64,000 nucleotides of DNA from Vibrio sp. SNU_ST1 (GCF_030563405.1 NZ_CP130748.1:2852001-2916000), one strand, 5' to 3'. Numbered from the stretch's first letter, positions 28,764 through 39,573 are shown. Notes: generated from the sequence alone by a model not told the origin. A program made the numbers and translations.

Positions 28764-29330
28764 ATGCACACCTCTTTTATCGAACAGCTACAAAGCTTCG
28801 GCTTCTCTGAAAGTCAGATCGAATCTCTATTAGCCGTCGTGAAACCGCTTGAGCTACCAACCAGACACATCCTGATCAATCAAGGTGAGATGGCGAGTTC
28901 AATCTACTTTGTACTTGAAGGCTTGTGCCACGCTTGTTATCTCACTAATGACGGTAAGCAATACAGCAAAGAGTTCTACTGGGAACAAGATTGGATCATC
29001 GGCTTTGAGAGTCTGATAAAAAACCAAGCGTCCCCTTACCTATTAGAAACGCTCACACCAATTACTATGTTAGAACTGCCAATGAACGCGGTTATCGAGT
29101 GGCGCGCATCAAACAACCCTTTGTATTTAAAGTTATTAGAAACTCAACTCATGCATAAGGAAAACAAAGAACGCTTTATGCTGCTCTATACTCCCGAGCA
29201 ACGCTATCAACTTTTCTGCGAACATTATCCCGACCTTGAGCAGCGCTTGAACGACAACCAGATTGCCGCTTACCTAGGAATAACCGCGATCAGTCTGAGC
29301 AGAATTAAAGGTCGAATTAACAATAGTTAA
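28764..29330 (+). CDS. Crp/Fnr-family transcriptional regulator
   Basis: A 188-residue regulator. The cyclic-nucleotide-binding-type beta-roll spans about 15-115 (RHILINQGEMASSIYFVLEGL). A C-terminal winged helix follows, with recognition segment DNQIAAYLGITAISLSRIKGRI. The Arg-Ser signature for cAMP is absent and there is no N-terminal Fnr Cys cluster, so the signal is unknown. It follows the aminolipid-like operon in the same direction. Confidence 0.85.
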   Translation: MHTSFIEQLQSFGFSESQIESLLAVVKPLELPTRHILINQGEMASSIYFVLEGLCHACYLTNDGKQYSKEFYWEQDWIIGFESLIKNQASPYLLETLTPITMLELPMNAVIEWRASNNPLYLKLLETQLMHKENKERFMLLYTPEQRYQLFCEHYPDLEQRLNDNQIAAYLGITAISLSRIKGRINNS

Positions 29331-29387
29331 TGCCAACACTCATCGCACATAGTACATTCAGAGCATCGATAACCTCTGGATGTAAAC

Positions 29388-29840
29388 ATGATCACTTGGC
29401 ACTCAATTCCCTTCTCTGAACTTTCAACACAACAGCTTTATCAACTACTTAAATTACGAGTAGATGTGTTCGTCGTTGAGCAAAATTGCCCTTATCCAGA
29501 TCTCGACGGTAAAGATACAATCGCAGGTGTTGAACACTTGCTTGGTTATGCTGATGCAGAGCTAGTAGCGTGTGCACGCTTGTTACCACCAGGTACTTCT
29601 TACGACAACACGAGCATAGGCCGAGTGGCGACGAAGCAATCGGCAAGAGGTGATGGTTTAGGACATCAATTGATAAAAGAAGCGTTAACACGCTGTGAGG
29701 CATTATGGCCGAACACGACCATCGACATTGGTGCGCAAGAGCACCTAGAAAGCTTCTACGCTAGCCATGGATTCAAAACAATCTCAGATATGTATTTGGA
29801 AGATGATATTCCACACGTAGACATGAGATTAGAGAAGTAA
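29388..29840 (+). CDS. elaA: ElaA-like GNAT acetyltransferase
   Basis: A 150-residue GNAT protein. It matches E. coli ElaA closely: ELSTQQLYQLLKLRVDVFVVEQNCPYPDLDG at the start, an acetyl-CoA loop region RVATKQSARGDGLGHQL and the end SFYASHGFKTISDMYLEDDIPHVDM. The substrate is unknown. Its stop overlaps the next start by one base (TAATG), so it is coupled to the transporter gene. Confidence 0.88.
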   Translation: MITWHSIPFSELSTQQLYQLLKLRVDVFVVEQNCPYPDLDGKDTIAGVEHLLGYADAELVACARLLPPGTSYDNTSIGRVATKQSARGDGLGHQLIKEALTRCEALWPNTTIDIGAQEHLESFYASHGFKTISDMYLEDDIPHVDMRLEK

Positions 29841-30688
29841 TGTCGAATATCACTGTCGGTATACTACTTTTGATTGCGGGCAACCTGTTTGCCTCGCTCT
29901 CTGACGTCGCTGTGAAGCTATTGAACGGCGAAGTACCACCTCTTCAGTATATTTTTTTCCGTCAGTTGATATCTCTGTTACTCATTACTCCTTTGTGGCT
30001 GCAACAAAGCAAAGAGCAACGCCGCTTACAACAAGCCAAGGTCACCTTAATTCGCGGACAACTGATCTTAATCGGCAGTGGATGTATGGTGGTCGCGATC
30101 ACCCATATGTCTTTAGCGACAGCTAACGCGGTATTTTACGTAGCCCCATTACTGATGCTGCCTCTGTCAGTACTGCTACTAAAAGAGCAACCTGCGCTAG
30201 GCAAGGTCATCGCCACAACTGTCGGCTTTATTGGCGCGCTGATCGTGTTACGGCCATCGCAGTTTCACTGGGCAGCACTATTTGCATTGGGCACAGCACT
30301 GACACTTGCCCTGTTTAATGTACTGGTAAGAAAACTTCCTAGTGAACAATCCGTAGTGACGACGCTGTGGTGGACAACCCTCTTCTCAATACCAGCCTCG
30401 TTAATACTGTGCTTACTGTATTGGCAACCCGTGTCTTTAGAACATCTTGGATACATAGCACTCAGCGCAACACTCATATTGAGCTATAACGGCCTCGCTG
30501 TTTCCGCCTACCAGAAAGCGCACTCTAGCCAAATCGCATTGGCTGAGTATTCAGGACTGGTGTTTGTCGCGCTAATAGGCGCAATATGGTTCGATGAGAT
30601 ACCAGATACGTTAACCTTTATCGGTATTATGCTGATCATATTGCCACTCGCCCCTTTCAAGCGACCAAAAAAAAGAGCTAACACTTAG
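29840..30688 (+). CDS. EamA-family (DMT superfamily) transporter
   Basis: A 282-residue protein with ten predicted helices in two EamA repeats. The first ends near the typical LLLKEQPALGKVIATTVGFIGALIV and the second near FDEIPDTLTFIGIMLI. Substrates in this family are small metabolites such as amino acids; none can be named here. Coupled to elaA. Its stop codon lies inside the terminator hairpin. Confidence 0.88.
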   Translation: MSNITVGILLLIAGNLFASLSDVAVKLLNGEVPPLQYIFFRQLISLLLITPLWLQQSKEQRRLQQAKVTLIRGQLILIGSGCMVVAITHMSLATANAVFYVAPLLMLPLSVLLLKEQPALGKVIATTVGFIGALIVLRPSQFHWAALFALGTALTLALFNVLVRKLPSEQSVVTTLWWTTLFSIPASLILCLLYWQPVSLEHLGYIALSATLILSYNGLAVSAYQKAHSSQIALAEYSGLVFVALIGAIWFDEIPDTLTFIGIMLIILPLAPFKRPKKRANT

Positions 30689-30695
30689 CTCTTTT
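30671..30695. terminator. Bidirectional terminator overlapping the transporter stop codon
   Basis: An 11-bp stem AAAAGAGCTAA/TTAGCTCTTTT with a 3-nt loop. A-rich before and T-rich after, so it serves both this gene and the convergent OapA-like gene. The TAG stop codon (30686-30688) is part of the stem. Confidence 0.85.
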
Positions 30696-30748
30696 CTATC
30701 GTCTATCTATGTCAACTAAAGCGTATAGCTCAAGGTTCATCGCTAGAC

Positions 30749-31333
30749 CTATTTGCTGCGGCCAAAGCCACCATCAGACAAACGGAAAAACATCACCGAA
30801 GTGTCGCCTTTCTCTAGCTGAAGAATATCGAGCTGCCCAGTTTCGGCTAACTTGAATCGAACCAGCTGACCTTTTCTGATCTGACTCAGCGGCTTGTCTG
30901 AACCTTCAATTCGTACTAACGCATTCAGATCAGACAACGGTAAATCGTTGTTTCGAAAAACCTGCGCCAACGTATCGCCCTGCTTAACCAGGTACTCCTG
31001 CCAGTTGTTGTTACTCGGTTCTGATGAACTGCTCTTGGTATTTTGCTGTTCGCTTAAGCCAACGGTGTTAATTTCAAGCTCAACACGAGATGTTGATGGC
31101 GCGGTCTCTACATTAGGCTCAGGTAGTGGAACAAACAGTAAGATTAATATGATCGGCGAAATCACCATCAATAGTCTCTGGTGTAATTTCGGTAGTGATC
31201 CCCAAGTTTGTACTGTTGAGGTTTTCATTTTCTTTATATCGATCGAACCTAATTTCTCTTTGACCTGATTCAGTCGATCCTTGAACTCTGCTAAGTGGTC
31301 TACTTTCTGTTTTTTCTTTTGACGACGATTCAT
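30749..31333 (-). CDS. YtfB/OapA-like cell-envelope protein with LysM-like domain
   Basis: A 194-residue bitopic protein. A Lys-rich cytoplasmic N-terminus is followed by one membrane helix (about 55-70) and a Ser-rich linker. The C-terminal OapA/LysM-like peptidoglycan-binding domain begins YLVKQGDTLAQVFRNNDLPLSDL. E. coli YtfB, next to fklB as here, affects cell division and binds glycans. Divergent from fklB. Confidence 0.82.
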   Translation of the reverse strand: MNRRQKKKQKVDHLAEFKDRLNQVKEKLGSIDIKKMKTSTVQTWGSLPKLHQRLLMVISPIILILLFVPLPEPNVETAPSTSRVELEINTVGLSEQQNTKSSSSEPSNNNWQEYLVKQGDTLAQVFRNNDLPLSDLNALVRIEGSDKPLSQIRKGQLVRFKLAETGQLDILQLEKGDTSVMFFRLSDGGFGRSK

Positions 31334-31546
31334 GCCACTGCGTCCTATACATTGAATAACTACAGTATAAAAACCAAAGTACCAACAGTATAGATCTTTC
31401 CGCTACAACAGGGACCAATACAAGAAAATTGACATAGCTGTGATTTGGATAGGCTAAAGCGTAAGTGATCAGGGACTAGCCGTTTATTCAGGCTGCTAAT
31501 ACTGGTATTCTTACTCTTTTCGTACTGACAAAAAGAGTGACTTTTC

Positions 31547-32167
31547 ATGTCTGAAGTAAAATTTGAAACTGTAGAGCAAAAAGCTAGCTACGGTATCGGT
31601 CTACAAATGGGCCAACAACTTGCTGGTTCTGGTCTTGAAGGCCTAAACGTTGATGCAATCGCTGCTGGTATCGCAACAGCTCTAGTTGGCGACATGCCAG
31701 CTATCGAAGTTGACGAAATCAACAACGCACTACAAGAGCTACACACTCGTGGTGAAGCTGCACGTCAAGAACTAGCTAAAGCTGCTGCTGCTGACGGCGA
31801 AGCTTTCCTAGCTGACAACGCTCTTCGTTCAGAAGTTACAGTTCTTGAGTCTGGTCTTCAGTACGAAGTACTAACTGAAGGTACTGGCGAAATCCCAACT
31901 GCAGACAAGCAAGTACGTGTTCACTACCACGGTGAACTAACTGACGGTACAGTTTTCGACAGCTCTGTATCTCGCGGTCAACCTGCTGAATTCCCAGTAA
32001 CTGGCGTAATTCAAGGTTGGGTACAAGCTCTACAAATGATGCCTGTTGGCTCTAAGTGGAAGCTATACATCCCTCAAGATCTAGCATACGGTGAGCGTGG
32101 CGCAGGTGCTGCAATCCCACCATTTGCTGCTCTAGTATTCGAAGTAGAACTCCTAGCAATTCTTTAA
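31547..32167 (+). CDS. fklB: FKBP-type peptidyl-prolyl isomerase FklB
   Basis: A 206-residue cytoplasmic prolyl isomerase, the same length as E. coli FklB. The N-terminal dimerisation domain starts [20 protein letters not shown]. The C-terminal FKBP domain includes [26 protein letters not shown] and [24 protein letters not shown]. It is heavily biased to frequent codons, suggesting high expression. A TTGACA hexamer lies about 120 bp upstream. A terminator follows. Confidence 0.95.
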   Translation: MSEVKFETVEQKASYGIGLQMGQQLAGSGLEGLNVDAIAAGIATALVGDMPAIEVDEINNALQELHTRGEAARQELAKAAAADGEAFLADNALRSEVTVLESGLQYEVLTEGTGEIPTADKQVRVHYHGELTDGTVFDSSVSRGQPAEFPVTGVIQGWVQALQMMPVGSKWKLYIPQDLAYGERGAGAAIPPFAALVFEVELLAIL

Positions 32168-32226
32168 TTTCTATAAAAACCTATAGTGAAACAAAAAACT
32201 ATAGGTAAATTAGACTGAATTAGCTC

Positions 32227-32255
32227 AACGGCGATGTGACTACATCGCCGTTTTT
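32227..32255 (+). terminator. Terminator after fklB
   Basis: An 11-bp stem AACGGCGATGT/ACATCGCCGTT with a 4-nt loop, followed by TTTTTC. Confidence 0.95.
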
Positions 32256-32301
32256 CGTTTATAGTGAAAGAGTAAATTACTTTATTACTTAAGGACGAAT
32301 A

Positions 32302-32808
32302 ATGAAGAAAGTACTCATCACCGTTTTAAGCAGCTTTGCTGTGGTATCTTGCGCTAGTACTAGCGACTCTGAACAAGTCAGTTCAACTTCTGAGATTAAC
32401 TACTCCCAACTATCACAAACAGCCCTTATGGCTGCTGTAGACATGTGGTCTAAAAAAAATGAAGCAACACCATTTACGAGCACCCTTGCTAATTCCCTAA
32501 GTGACAAAGCATCTGTAACAAATGAGCAAGCTATAGGTGGAGTAGGTTCCATGCTAGCTCTTGCCCAGAATACCCTTGATAACTTTGACAACCAAGAGCT
32601 CGAAATGCTTTTCCCTGGAATGTCGACGCTTGATTCTAGCGGTTTAACGTCAGTCTTGGACTCAAAAACATCTGTTGAAAATGCATTTTCAGGATTAGGT
32701 ATGGATTCATCAATGGTTGCGGCGTTTGCACCAATCATTATTCAAGGGCTAGAGTCACAAGGCGCAACAAGCGGTCTCGTTGATTCACTCGAAGCTATTT
32801 GGTTGTAA
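32302..32808 (+). CDS. DUF2780 lipoprotein
   Basis: A 168-residue predicted lipoprotein. The signal peptide ends VVSC with Cys17. After a Ser-rich stretch it has the DUF2780 pattern: TNEQAIGGVGSMLALAQNTL, LEMLFPGMSTLD, and a C-terminal amphipathic region FAPIIIQGLESQGA. The family (VcgC/VcgE) has no known function. An AAGGACG site precedes the ATG. The gene stands alone between two terminators. Confidence 0.78.
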   Translation: MKKVLITVLSSFAVVSCASTSDSEQVSSTSEINYSQLSQTALMAAVDMWSKKNEATPFTSTLANSLSDKASVTNEQAIGGVGSMLALAQNTLDNFDNQELEMLFPGMSTLDSSGLTSVLDSKTSVENAFSGLGMDSSMVAAFAPIIIQGLESQGATSGLVDSLEAIWL

Positions 32809-32841
32809 TAACCAGTGATTAATAATTGATTTAAAATACTT

Positions 32842-32866
32842 AAAGGGCGCTTCGGTGCTCTTTTTT
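32842..32866 (+). terminator. Terminator after the DUF2780 gene
   Basis: The stem AAAGGGCGC/GTGCTCTTT contains two G-T pairs, closed by a stable TTCG tetraloop, followed by T residues. Confidence 0.85.
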
Positions 32867-32980
32867 GTGCGTTGAGCAAAAGAGATACGAGATATTATTG
32901 AGAAGTGGAGCTGAGAAGGTAAAGAAAAGTGCCAAATATCGTGGTGCAATTCTTATGTCGGTCTCCTTATTCTACAGATA

Positions 32981-33010
32981 CAAAAAAGCCGAGCTAATGC
33001 TCGGCTTTTG
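32981..33010 (-). terminator. Terminator of the alpha ribosomal operon
   Basis: A 7-bp GC-rich stem GCCGAGC/GCTCGGC (32988-32994 with 32999-33005), ATTA loop on the minus strand, followed there by six T. It lies 21 bp after the rplQ stop. Confidence 0.95.
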
Positions 33011-33030
33011 TATTAAGAATCTAGTTTAGA

Positions 33031-33411
33031 TTACTCAGCAGCTTCTTCAGCAGCTGGGCGGTCTACAAGCTCAATGTAAGCCATTGGAGCTTTATCACCA
33101 GTACGGAAACCACATTTAAGAATGCGAGTGTAACCACCTTGGCGAGCCGCGAAACGCGGGCCTAGTTCATTAAATAGTTTTGCCACAACTTCGTTATCAC
33201 GAGTGCGAGCAAATGCAAGACGACGGTTAGCAACACTGTCTGTCTTAGCTAGGGTAATCAATGGCTCAATTACGCGACGTAGTTCTTTTGCTTTAGGCAC
33301 GGTAGTTTTAATAACTTCGTGACGAACAAGAGAGCTAGCCATGTTGCTGAACATCGCTTTGCGATGACTGCTGTTGCGGTTGAGTTGACGACCACTTTTA
33401 CGATGGCGCAT
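33031..33411 (-). CDS. rplQ: 50S ribosomal protein L17
   Basis: A 126-residue large-subunit protein. It begins [20 protein letters not shown], the invariant L17 start, and contains [13 protein letters not shown]. The C-terminus carries a short acidic Ala/Glu tail. Last gene of the alpha operon, 24 bp after rpoA. Confidence 0.98.
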   Translation of the reverse strand: MRHRKSGRQLNRNSSHRKAMFSNMASSLVRHEVIKTTVPKAKELRRVIEPLITLAKTDSVANRRLAFARTRDNEVVAKLFNELGPRFAARQGGYTRILKCGFRTGDKAPMAYIELVDRPAAEEAAE

Positions 33412-33435
33412 GACCTAATCCTTCTAACTTTTCGA

Positions 33436-34428
33436 TTAATCTTCAGCGATTGACGCTGGTGGCCAGTTTTCTAGGCGCATGCCTAGAGAAAGACCACGTG
33501 AAGCAAGCACATCTTTAATCTCTGTAAGAGATTTCTTACCAAGGTTTGGCGTTTTAAGTAGCTCAACCTCAGTGCGCTGTACAAGATCACCGATGTAGTG
33601 AATCGCTTCTGCTTTCAAACAGTTAGCAGAGCGAACTGTTAGTTCAAGATCGTCTACAGGACGTAGTAGGATAGGATCGAATTCTGGCTTCTCTTCCTTC
33701 TCCTCAGGTACACGTACATCACGAAGATCTACGAACGCATCCAGTTGTTCAGCTAAAATAGTAGCTGCACGACGGATTGCTTCCTCAGGTTCTAGAGTAC
33801 CGTTCGTTTCCATATCGATAACAAGCTTGTCTAAGTCAGTACGTTGTTCTACACGTGCCGCTTCAACAGCATAGGCGATTTTATCGACCGGGCTGTAAGT
33901 AGCGTCAACAAGTAGACGACCGATTGGACGCTCATCTTCTTCAGTATGGATACGAGCTGAAGCTGGAACGTAACCACGACCACGTTCTACTTTGATACGC
34001 ATAGCGATCTCAGCGTTGTCATCCGTTAGGTGACAAATTACGTGCTCAGGGTTAGCGATCTCTACATCACCATCGTGGGTGATGTCACCTGCAACAACAG
34101 GGCCTGAGCCTGATTTGTTCAGTGTAATAAACACTTCATCTTTGCCTTCAGCAACGCGTACAGCTAAACCTTTAAGGTTTAGAAGGATTTCTAGGATATC
34201 TTCCTGAACGCCTTCTTTAGTGCTGTATTCGTGTAGCACACCTTCGATTTCAACTTCTGTTACGGCACAACCCGGCATAGAAGATAGAAGAATGCGGCGA
34301 AGAGCATTACCTAGAGTATGGCCGAAACCGCGCTCTAATGGCTCAAGAGTTACTTTCGCGTGTGTCGTATTGATCTGTTCAATGTCAACAAGACGCGGCT
34401 TAAGAAATTCTGTTACAGAACCCTGCAT
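33436..34428 (-). CDS. rpoA: RNA polymerase alpha subunit
   Basis: A 330-residue subunit. The N-terminal dimerisation domain ([20 protein letters not shown] near 33-52) is joined by an acidic linker (about 235-250) to the C-terminal domain that binds UP elements and activators. That domain holds [16 protein letters not shown] sequence and [16 protein letters not shown]. In the conserved order rpsD-rpoA-rplQ. Confidence 0.99.
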   Translation of the reverse strand: MQGSVTEFLKPRLVDIEQINTTHAKVTLEPLERGFGHTLGNALRRILLSSMPGCAVTEVEIEGVLHEYSTKEGVQEDILEILLNLKGLAVRVAEGKDEVFITLNKSGSGPVVAGDITHDGDVEIANPEHVICHLTDDNAEIAMRIKVERGRGYVPASARIHTEEDERPIGRLLVDATYSPVDKIAYAVEAARVEQRTDLDKLVIDMETNGTLEPEEAIRRAATILAEQLDAFVDLRDVRVPEEKEEKPEFDPILLRPVDDLELTVRSANCLKAEAIHYIGDLVQRTEVELLKTPNLGKKSLTEIKDVLASRGLSLGMRLENWPPASIAED

Positions 34429-34450
34429 TGTGTCCTCTCTTTTTTTAACC

Positions 34451-35071
34451 TTACTTAGAGTAAAGTTCGACGATCAAGTGTTCATTGATGTCAGCTGATA
34501 GGTCAGAACGCTCAGGCATACGCTTGAATGTACCTTCCATTTTGCCAGCATCTACTTCAATCCAAGTTGGCTTTTCACGTTGTTCAGCAACTTCTAGAGC
34601 CGCTTTAATACGAGATTGCTGTTTAGCTTTCTCGCGGATAGAAACAACGTCGTTTGCCGCTACTTTGAAAGAAGGAACGTTTACAACTTTACCGTTAACT
34701 AGAATAGACTTGTGGCTAACTAGTTGACGAGATTCAGCACGAGTAGCGCCAAAGCCCATACGGTAAACTACGTTATCAAGACGACCTTCAAGAAGCTGAA
34801 GCAGGTTTGCACCTGTGTTGCCTTTAAGACGTGCAGCTTCTTTGTAGTAGTTGCGGAATTGTTTTTCTAGAACGCCGTAGATACGACGAACTTTTTGCTT
34901 CTCACGAAGCTGAACGCCATACTCAGATAGACGACCGCGACGAGCGCCGTGTACACCTGGTGCGTTATCAATTTTACACTTGGTATCGATCGCACGGACA
35001 CCAGACTTAAGGAATAAGTCAGTACCTTCGCGACGGCTAAGCTTCAGCTTAGGACCCAAATATCTTGCCAT
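34451..35071 (-). CDS. rpsD: 30S ribosomal protein S4
   Basis: A 206-residue primary 16S rRNA-binding protein. It starts [21 protein letters not shown], with the S4 RNA-binding domain [21 protein letters not shown] mid-protein. In E. coli S4 represses the alpha operon by binding the rpsM leader; the matching pseudoknot is present upstream of rpsM here. Confidence 0.99.
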   Translation of the reverse strand: MARYLGPKLKLSRREGTDLFLKSGVRAIDTKCKIDNAPGVHGARRGRLSEYGVQLREKQKVRRIYGVLEKQFRNYYKEAARLKGNTGANLLQLLEGRLDNVVYRMGFGATRAESRQLVSHKSILVNGKVVNVPSFKVAANDVVSIREKAKQQSRIKAALEVAEQREKPTWIEVDAGKMEGTFKRMPERSDLSADINEHLIVELYSK

Positions 35072-35102
35072 GATCTTTCTCCAATATTCCTAGAAACGAA
35101 AC

Positions 35103-35498
<396 letters not shown>

Positions 35499-35511
35499 CT
35501 ACCTTATCCGA

Positions 35512-35868
35512 CTATTTCTTGATCGGCTTGCGCGGACCCTTACGGGTGCGAGCGTTGGTTTTAGTACGCTGTCCACGTAGTGGTAGACTGCGACGATGAC
35601 GAAGACCGCGGTAACAGCCAAGGTCCATAAGACGCTTGATGTTCATCGATACTTCACGACGTAGATCACCTTCTACAGTGTATTTAGCTACACCATCACG
35701 CAGTTGATCGATCTGCTCTTCAGTTAGTTCACTGATCTTAGCATCTTCAGCAATACCCACTTCAGCTAGAATAGCTTGAGAGCGAGTTTTGCCAATACCG
35801 TAGATTGCAGTAAGTGCAATTACAGAATGCTTATGATCAGGAATGTTAATGCCGGCTATACGGGCCAT
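35512..35868 (-). CDS. rpsM: 30S ribosomal protein S13
   Basis: A 118-residue head protein. It starts [20 protein letters not shown] and ends with a basic tail GPRKPIKK that contacts tRNA. First gene of the alpha operon. Codons 2-4 (GCCCGT) take part in the leader pseudoknot. Confidence 0.99.
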   Translation of the reverse strand: MARIAGINIPDHKHSVIALTAIYGIGKTRSQAILAEVGIAEDAKISELTEEQIDQLRDGVAKYTVEGDLRREVSMNIKRLMDLGCYRGLRHRRSLPLRGQRTKTNARTRKGPRKPIKK

Positions 35869-35940
35869 TATTCACTCCTAAGGGGGTTCATAAAAGAATT
35901 ATCCGCAGCAAAGCCCGTTATGGATACGCTGCGGCATACT
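35860..35940 (-). promoter_or_regulatory. Alpha-operon leader pseudoknot (S4 autoregulation site)
   Basis: On the minus strand a 7-bp stem CCGCAGC/GCTGCGG (35928-35934 with 35903-35909) closes a loop containing ACGGGC (35913-35918). That loop is fully complementary to GCCCGT (35860-35865), codons 2-4 of rpsM. This is the geometry of the E. coli alpha-operon pseudoknot that S4 stabilises to trap the ribosome at rpsM. The ribosome-binding site TAGGAGTGA lies between the two halves. Confidence 0.85.
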
Positions 35941-36017
35941 ACTTCTTTTGCACGCAAAAGGTAGGCCGAGGAATATACTCGACTCTACCTAGTATTTCAA
36001 GTAAAAATTTCTGCTGA

Positions 36018-36131
36018 TTAGCCTTGGCGTTGCTTATGCTTTGGCTCACTGCAAATCACGCGAACGACACCGTTACGCTTGATAACTTTACAGTTACGGC
36101 AGATTTTTTTAACGGAAGCACGAACTTTCAT
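36018..36131 (-). CDS. rpmJ: 50S ribosomal protein L36, zinc-ribbon form
   Basis: A 37-residue protein. The start [17 protein letters not shown] and the later C and H (ICSEPKH) give the C-x2-C-x12-C-x4-H zinc site. This is the zinc-containing (C+) paralogue, used when zinc is plentiful. It lies between secY and the alpha leader, as in E. coli. Confidence 0.97.
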
Positions 36132-36172
36132 TGCTAAACTCCGTAAATGGAATCGAAATAATTACTACCGAA

Positions 36173-37507
36173 TTAACGGCCGTAACCTTTCAGATTCGCT
36201 TTCTTTAACACAGAATCATACTGTTGTGACATCAGATGAGTCTGTACCTGTGCCATGAAATCCATGATAACTACCACTACGATTAGTAGTGATGTGCCGC
36301 CGAAGTAGAAACGAACGTTCCACGCGACCATCATGAATTCAGGAATCAGACATATAAAAGTAATGTATAGAGCGCCCGCTAGGGTTAGTCTAGTCATCAC
36401 TTTATCGATATATTTCGCTGTCTGCTCACCTGGGCGGATACCGGGTACGAATGCACCAGACTTCTTCAAATTATCAGCTGTTTCACGCGGGTTAAACACC
36501 AACGCTGTATAGAAGAAACAGAAGAAGATTATAGCTGCTGCATAAAGCATTACATACAAAGGTTGACCAGGGCTAAGAGCTAATGACACGTCAGTTAACC
36601 AACCGAACGCGCTGCTTTCACCATTTTGACCAAACCATTGCGCTAATGTTCCTGGGAACAAAATAATACTCGATGCAAAAATCGCTGGAATAACACCTGC
36701 CATATTAATCTTAAGAGGCAAGTGAGAGCTTTGAGCTGCAAAAACTTTACGACCTTGTTGACGCTTCGCATAGTTAACGACGATACGACGTTGACCACGC
36801 TCCATGAAAACTACGAAGTAAATTACAGCAAAAGACAATACCGCGATAAACAACAGAAGAAGCACATGCAATTCACCTTGACGCGCTTGCTCGATTGTTT
36901 GACCGATTGCAGAAGGCAATCCAGCAACAATACCTGCAAAAATCAGAATGGAAATACCATTACCGATTCCTCGCTCAGTGATTTGTTCACCTAACCACAT
37001 CAAAAACATGGTACCAGTTACTAAACTCACGGTAGCAATAAGCGTAAACATGGTTTGGTTGATAACAACCAGATTGTCGACCATGTTTGGTAAGCCTGTT
37101 GCGATACCAATAGCTTGGAATGTTGCAAGTACAAGCGTGCCGTAGCGTGTATATTGGCTTATCTTACGACGGCCTGCTTCACCCTCTTTTTTGAGTTCCG
37201 CTAACGCTGGATGAACTACAGTTAGCAATTGGACTACGATCGATGCCGAAATGTACGGCATGATACCCAATGCTAATATAGATGCACGCTCAAGAGCACC
37301 ACCGGAGAACATGTTAAACATTTCTACGATGGTACCTTTTTGCTGATCGAACAAATCGGCAAGTACAGCTGCGTCAATACCAGGGATCGGCACAAAAGAG
37401 CCGGCTCGGAATACTAAAAGTGCACCAATTACGAATAATAAGCGCGACTTTAGTTCACTTAAGCCGCTCTGAGCACTACGAAAATCTTTTCCTGGTTTCT
37501 TAGCCAT
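36173..37507 (-). CDS. secY: Preprotein translocase channel SecY
   Basis: A 444-residue inner-membrane protein with ten predicted helices. It starts with a cytoplasmic segment and the first helix [23 protein letters not shown]. The conserved cytoplasmic loop [19 protein letters not shown] is visible, as is [27 protein letters not shown] sequence. Member of the spc operon, 20 bp after rplO. Confidence 0.99.
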   Translation of the reverse strand: MAKKPGKDFRSAQSGLSELKSRLLFVIGALLVFRAGSFVPIPGIDAAVLADLFDQQKGTIVEMFNMFSGGALERASILALGIMPYISASIVVQLLTVVHPALAELKKEGEAGRRKISQYTRYGTLVLATFQAIGIATGLPNMVDNLVVINQTMFTLIATVSLVTGTMFLMWLGEQITERGIGNGISILIFAGIVAGLPSAIGQTIEQARQGELHVLLLLFIAVLSFAVIYFVVFMERGQRRIVVNYAKRQQGRKVFAAQSSHLPLKINMAGVIPAIFASSIILFPGTLAQWFGQNGESSAFGWLTDVSLALSPGQPLYVMLYAAAIIFFCFFYTALVFNPRETADNLKKSGAFVPGIRPGEQTAKYIDKVMTRLTLAGALYITFICLIPEFMMVAWNVRFYFGGTSLLIVVVVIMDFMAQVQTHLMSQQYDSVLKKANLKGYGR

Positions 37508-37527
37508 CTGTACCTCGTTCCTCGAGA

Positions 37528-37962
37528 TTATTCCTCGATTTTACCGCCTGCAGCTTCGATTGCAGCTTTAGCGCCTTTAGTCACGCGTAGACCTTTAACA
37601 GTCACAGCTTTGCTTAGGTCACCAGAAAGAACGATCTTAACAAACTCGATGTTCTTAGTGATAACGTTAGCAGCTTTAAGGCTGTTAAGATCAACTACGT
37701 CACCTGTTACTTTCGCTAGCTCAGCTAGACGAACTTCAGCAGACACAAGGCTCTTACGAGAAGTGAAACCGAATTTAGGTAGACGTTGTTTTAGAGGCAT
37801 TTGACCGCCTTCAAAACCTGGACGAACAGAGCCGCCAGAACGTGACTTTTGACCTTTGTGACCGCGGCCACCTGTTTTACCAAGGCCAGAACCGATACCA
37901 CGACCTACACGCTTCTTAGAAGGTTTAGAGCCAGCAGCCGGTGATAGAGTATTCAAACGCAT
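37528..37962 (-). CDS. rplO: 50S ribosomal protein L15
   Basis: A 144-residue protein starting [20 protein letters not shown], with a long Gly/Lys/Arg-rich N-terminal arm ([20 protein letters not shown]) that enters the 50S core. 5 bp after rpmD. Confidence 0.99.
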   Translation of the reverse strand: MRLNTLSPAAGSKPSKKRVGRGIGSGLGKTGGRGHKGQKSRSGGSVRPGFEGGQMPLKQRLPKFGFTSRKSLVSAEVRLAELAKVTGDVVDLNSLKAANVITKNIEFVKIVLSGDLSKAVTVKGLRVTKGAKAAIEAAGGKIEE

Positions 37963-37967
37963 TCTGA

Positions 37968-38144
37968 TTACTCCTCAATCTTAACCATGTAGTAAACCTT
38001 GTTGATCATACCGCGTACGCACGGAGTATCTTCAAGTTCTACTGTATGGTTGATGCGACGAAGACCTAGACCTTTAAGACACGCTTTGTGCTTAGGTAGG
38101 CGACCAATTGAGCTTTTAGTTTGAGTTACTTTAATAGTTGCCAT
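37968..38144 (-). CDS. rpmD: 50S ribosomal protein L30
   Basis: A 58-residue protein starting [20 protein letters not shown]. The start at 38144 is chosen by homology; a longer in-frame form would add nine residues and overlap rpsE. It ends YYMVKIEE. Confidence 0.98.
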   Translation of the reverse strand: MATIKVTQTKSSIGRLPKHKACLKGLGLRRINHTVELEDTPCVRGMINKVYYMVKIEE

Positions 38145-38151
38145 CGTGTGC

Positions 38152-38652
38152 TTACTCCGAAATAGATTCAACAGTTAGACCACGTTTAGCAGCAACCATT
38201 TCTGGTGACTTAACGTCTACTAGAGCACCAATCGTTGCGCGAACAACGTTGATTGGGTTCGTTGAACCGTATGCTTTAGAAAGAACGTTATGTACGCCTG
38301 CAACTTCAAGTACGGCACGCATTGCACCACCGGCAATAACACCTGTACCTTCAGCAGCTGGCTGCATGTAAACTTTAGAGCCCGAATGACGACCTTTCAC
38401 CGGGTGGTGAAGAGTGCCTTCGTTAAGCGCAACAGTAACCATGTTACGACGCGCTTTTTCCATTGCTTTTTGAATCGCAGCAGGTACTTCACGAGCTTTG
38501 CCGTAACCGAAACCTACGCGACCATTACCGTCACCAACTACTGTTAGTGCAGTGAAGCTCATGATTCGACCACCTTTAACCGTCTTAGATACACGGTTAA
38601 CAGCGATCAGCTTTTCTTGCAAATCATTAGCTTGTTGTTGTTCTTTAGCCAT
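38152..38652 (-). CDS. rpsE: 30S ribosomal protein S5
   Basis: A 166-residue protein. It has the S5 double-stranded RNA-binding fold with [28 protein letters not shown] and [15 protein letters not shown]. The VKGGRIM loop, where spectinomycin-resistance changes occur, looks wild type. Confidence 0.99.
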
Positions 38653-38666
38653 CTTCCAACCCTACC

Positions 38667-39020
38667 TTAGAATTTCAGACCAGCTTCGCGAGCAGATTCT
38701 GCTAGCGCCGCTACTCGACCGTGGTATTGGAAACCAGAACGGTCAAATGCAACTGAAGCTACGCCTTTTTCAAGAGCGCGCTCAGCAACAGCTTTACCAA
38801 CTGCTTTAGCTGCATCGACGTTACCAGTGTTCTTAACTTGCTCACGGATCGCTTTTTCTACAGTAGAAGCAGCTGCGATAACCTCAGAGCCGTTTGCCGA
38901 GATAACTTGAGCGTAAACATGGCGAGGAGTACGATGTACTACCAGGCGAGTTGCACCAAGTTCTGCAATCTTACGACGTGCACGTGTAGCACGACGGATG
39001 CGAGATGCTTTCTTATCCAT
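38667..39020 (-). CDS. rplR: 50S ribosomal protein L18
   Basis: A 117-residue 5S rRNA-binding protein: [20 protein letters not shown] at the start, then [15 protein letters not shown] and [24 protein letters not shown] at the end. 9 bp after rplF. Confidence 0.99.
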   Translation of the reverse strand: MDKKASRIRRATRARRKIAELGATRLVVHRTPRHVYAQVISANGSEVIAAASTVEKAIREQVKNTGNVDAAKAVGKAVAERALEKGVASVAFDRSGFQYHGRVAALAESAREAGLKF

Positions 39021-39029
39021 AGTGATACC

Positions 39030-39563
39030 TTACTTCTTCTTAGCTTCTTTAGTACGCACATTTTCATCTGCGTAACGAACACCTTTGCCTTTGTAAGGCT
39101 CAGGAGCACGGTAAGAACGAATGTCAGCCGCAACTTGACCTACTACTTGCTTATCGCAACCAGTAATAACGATCTCAGTTTGGCTAGGGCACTCAGCTTT
39201 AATACCTTCAGGTAGAGCGTGCTCTACTGGGTGAGAAAAACCAAGAGTTAGACCTACAGCATTGCCTTTCATAGCAGCACGGTAACCAACACCCTTAAGA
39301 GTTAGCTTCTTAGTGAAGCCCTCAGTAACACCCACAACCATGTTATTAACTAGAGCGCGAGCTGTACCAGCTTGTGCCCATGCGTTAGTAACACCTTCTT
39401 TCGGACCGAAAGTTAGGTTGTTTTCTTCCTGTGCAATAACTACGGCGCTGTTAAGAACGCGAGTAAGCTCACCTTTGCTACCTTTTACAGTAACTTCTTG
39501 GCCGTTTAGTTTCACCTCTACGCCAGCTGGAATAGCGACAGGTGCTTTAGCAACACGAGACAT
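39030..39563 (-). CDS. rplF: 50S ribosomal protein L6
   Basis: A 177-residue protein made of two similar domains. It starts [20 protein letters not shown]. The RNA-binding C-terminal motif [13 protein letters not shown] is present. 10 bp after rpsH. Confidence 0.99.
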   Translation of the reverse strand: MSRVAKAPVAIPAGVEVKLNGQEVTVKGSKGELTRVLNSAVVIAQEENNLTFGPKEGVTNAWAQAGTARALVNNMVVGVTEGFTKKLTLKGVGYRAAMKGNAVGLTLGFSHPVEHALPEGIKAECPSQTEIVITGCDKQVVGQVAADIRSYRAPEPYKGKGVRYADENVRTKEAKKK

Positions 39564-39573
39564 AATCTACTCC

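Noticed and set aside
28764..29330. Crp-like gene as an eighth member of the preceding operon
   Set aside because: A 71-bp gap with a hairpin lies between them; co-transcription cannot be claimed from sequence.
38838..39215. 125-residue open frame opposite rplR/rplF
   Set aside because: Antisense shadow across two ribosomal genes; composition is not protein-like.
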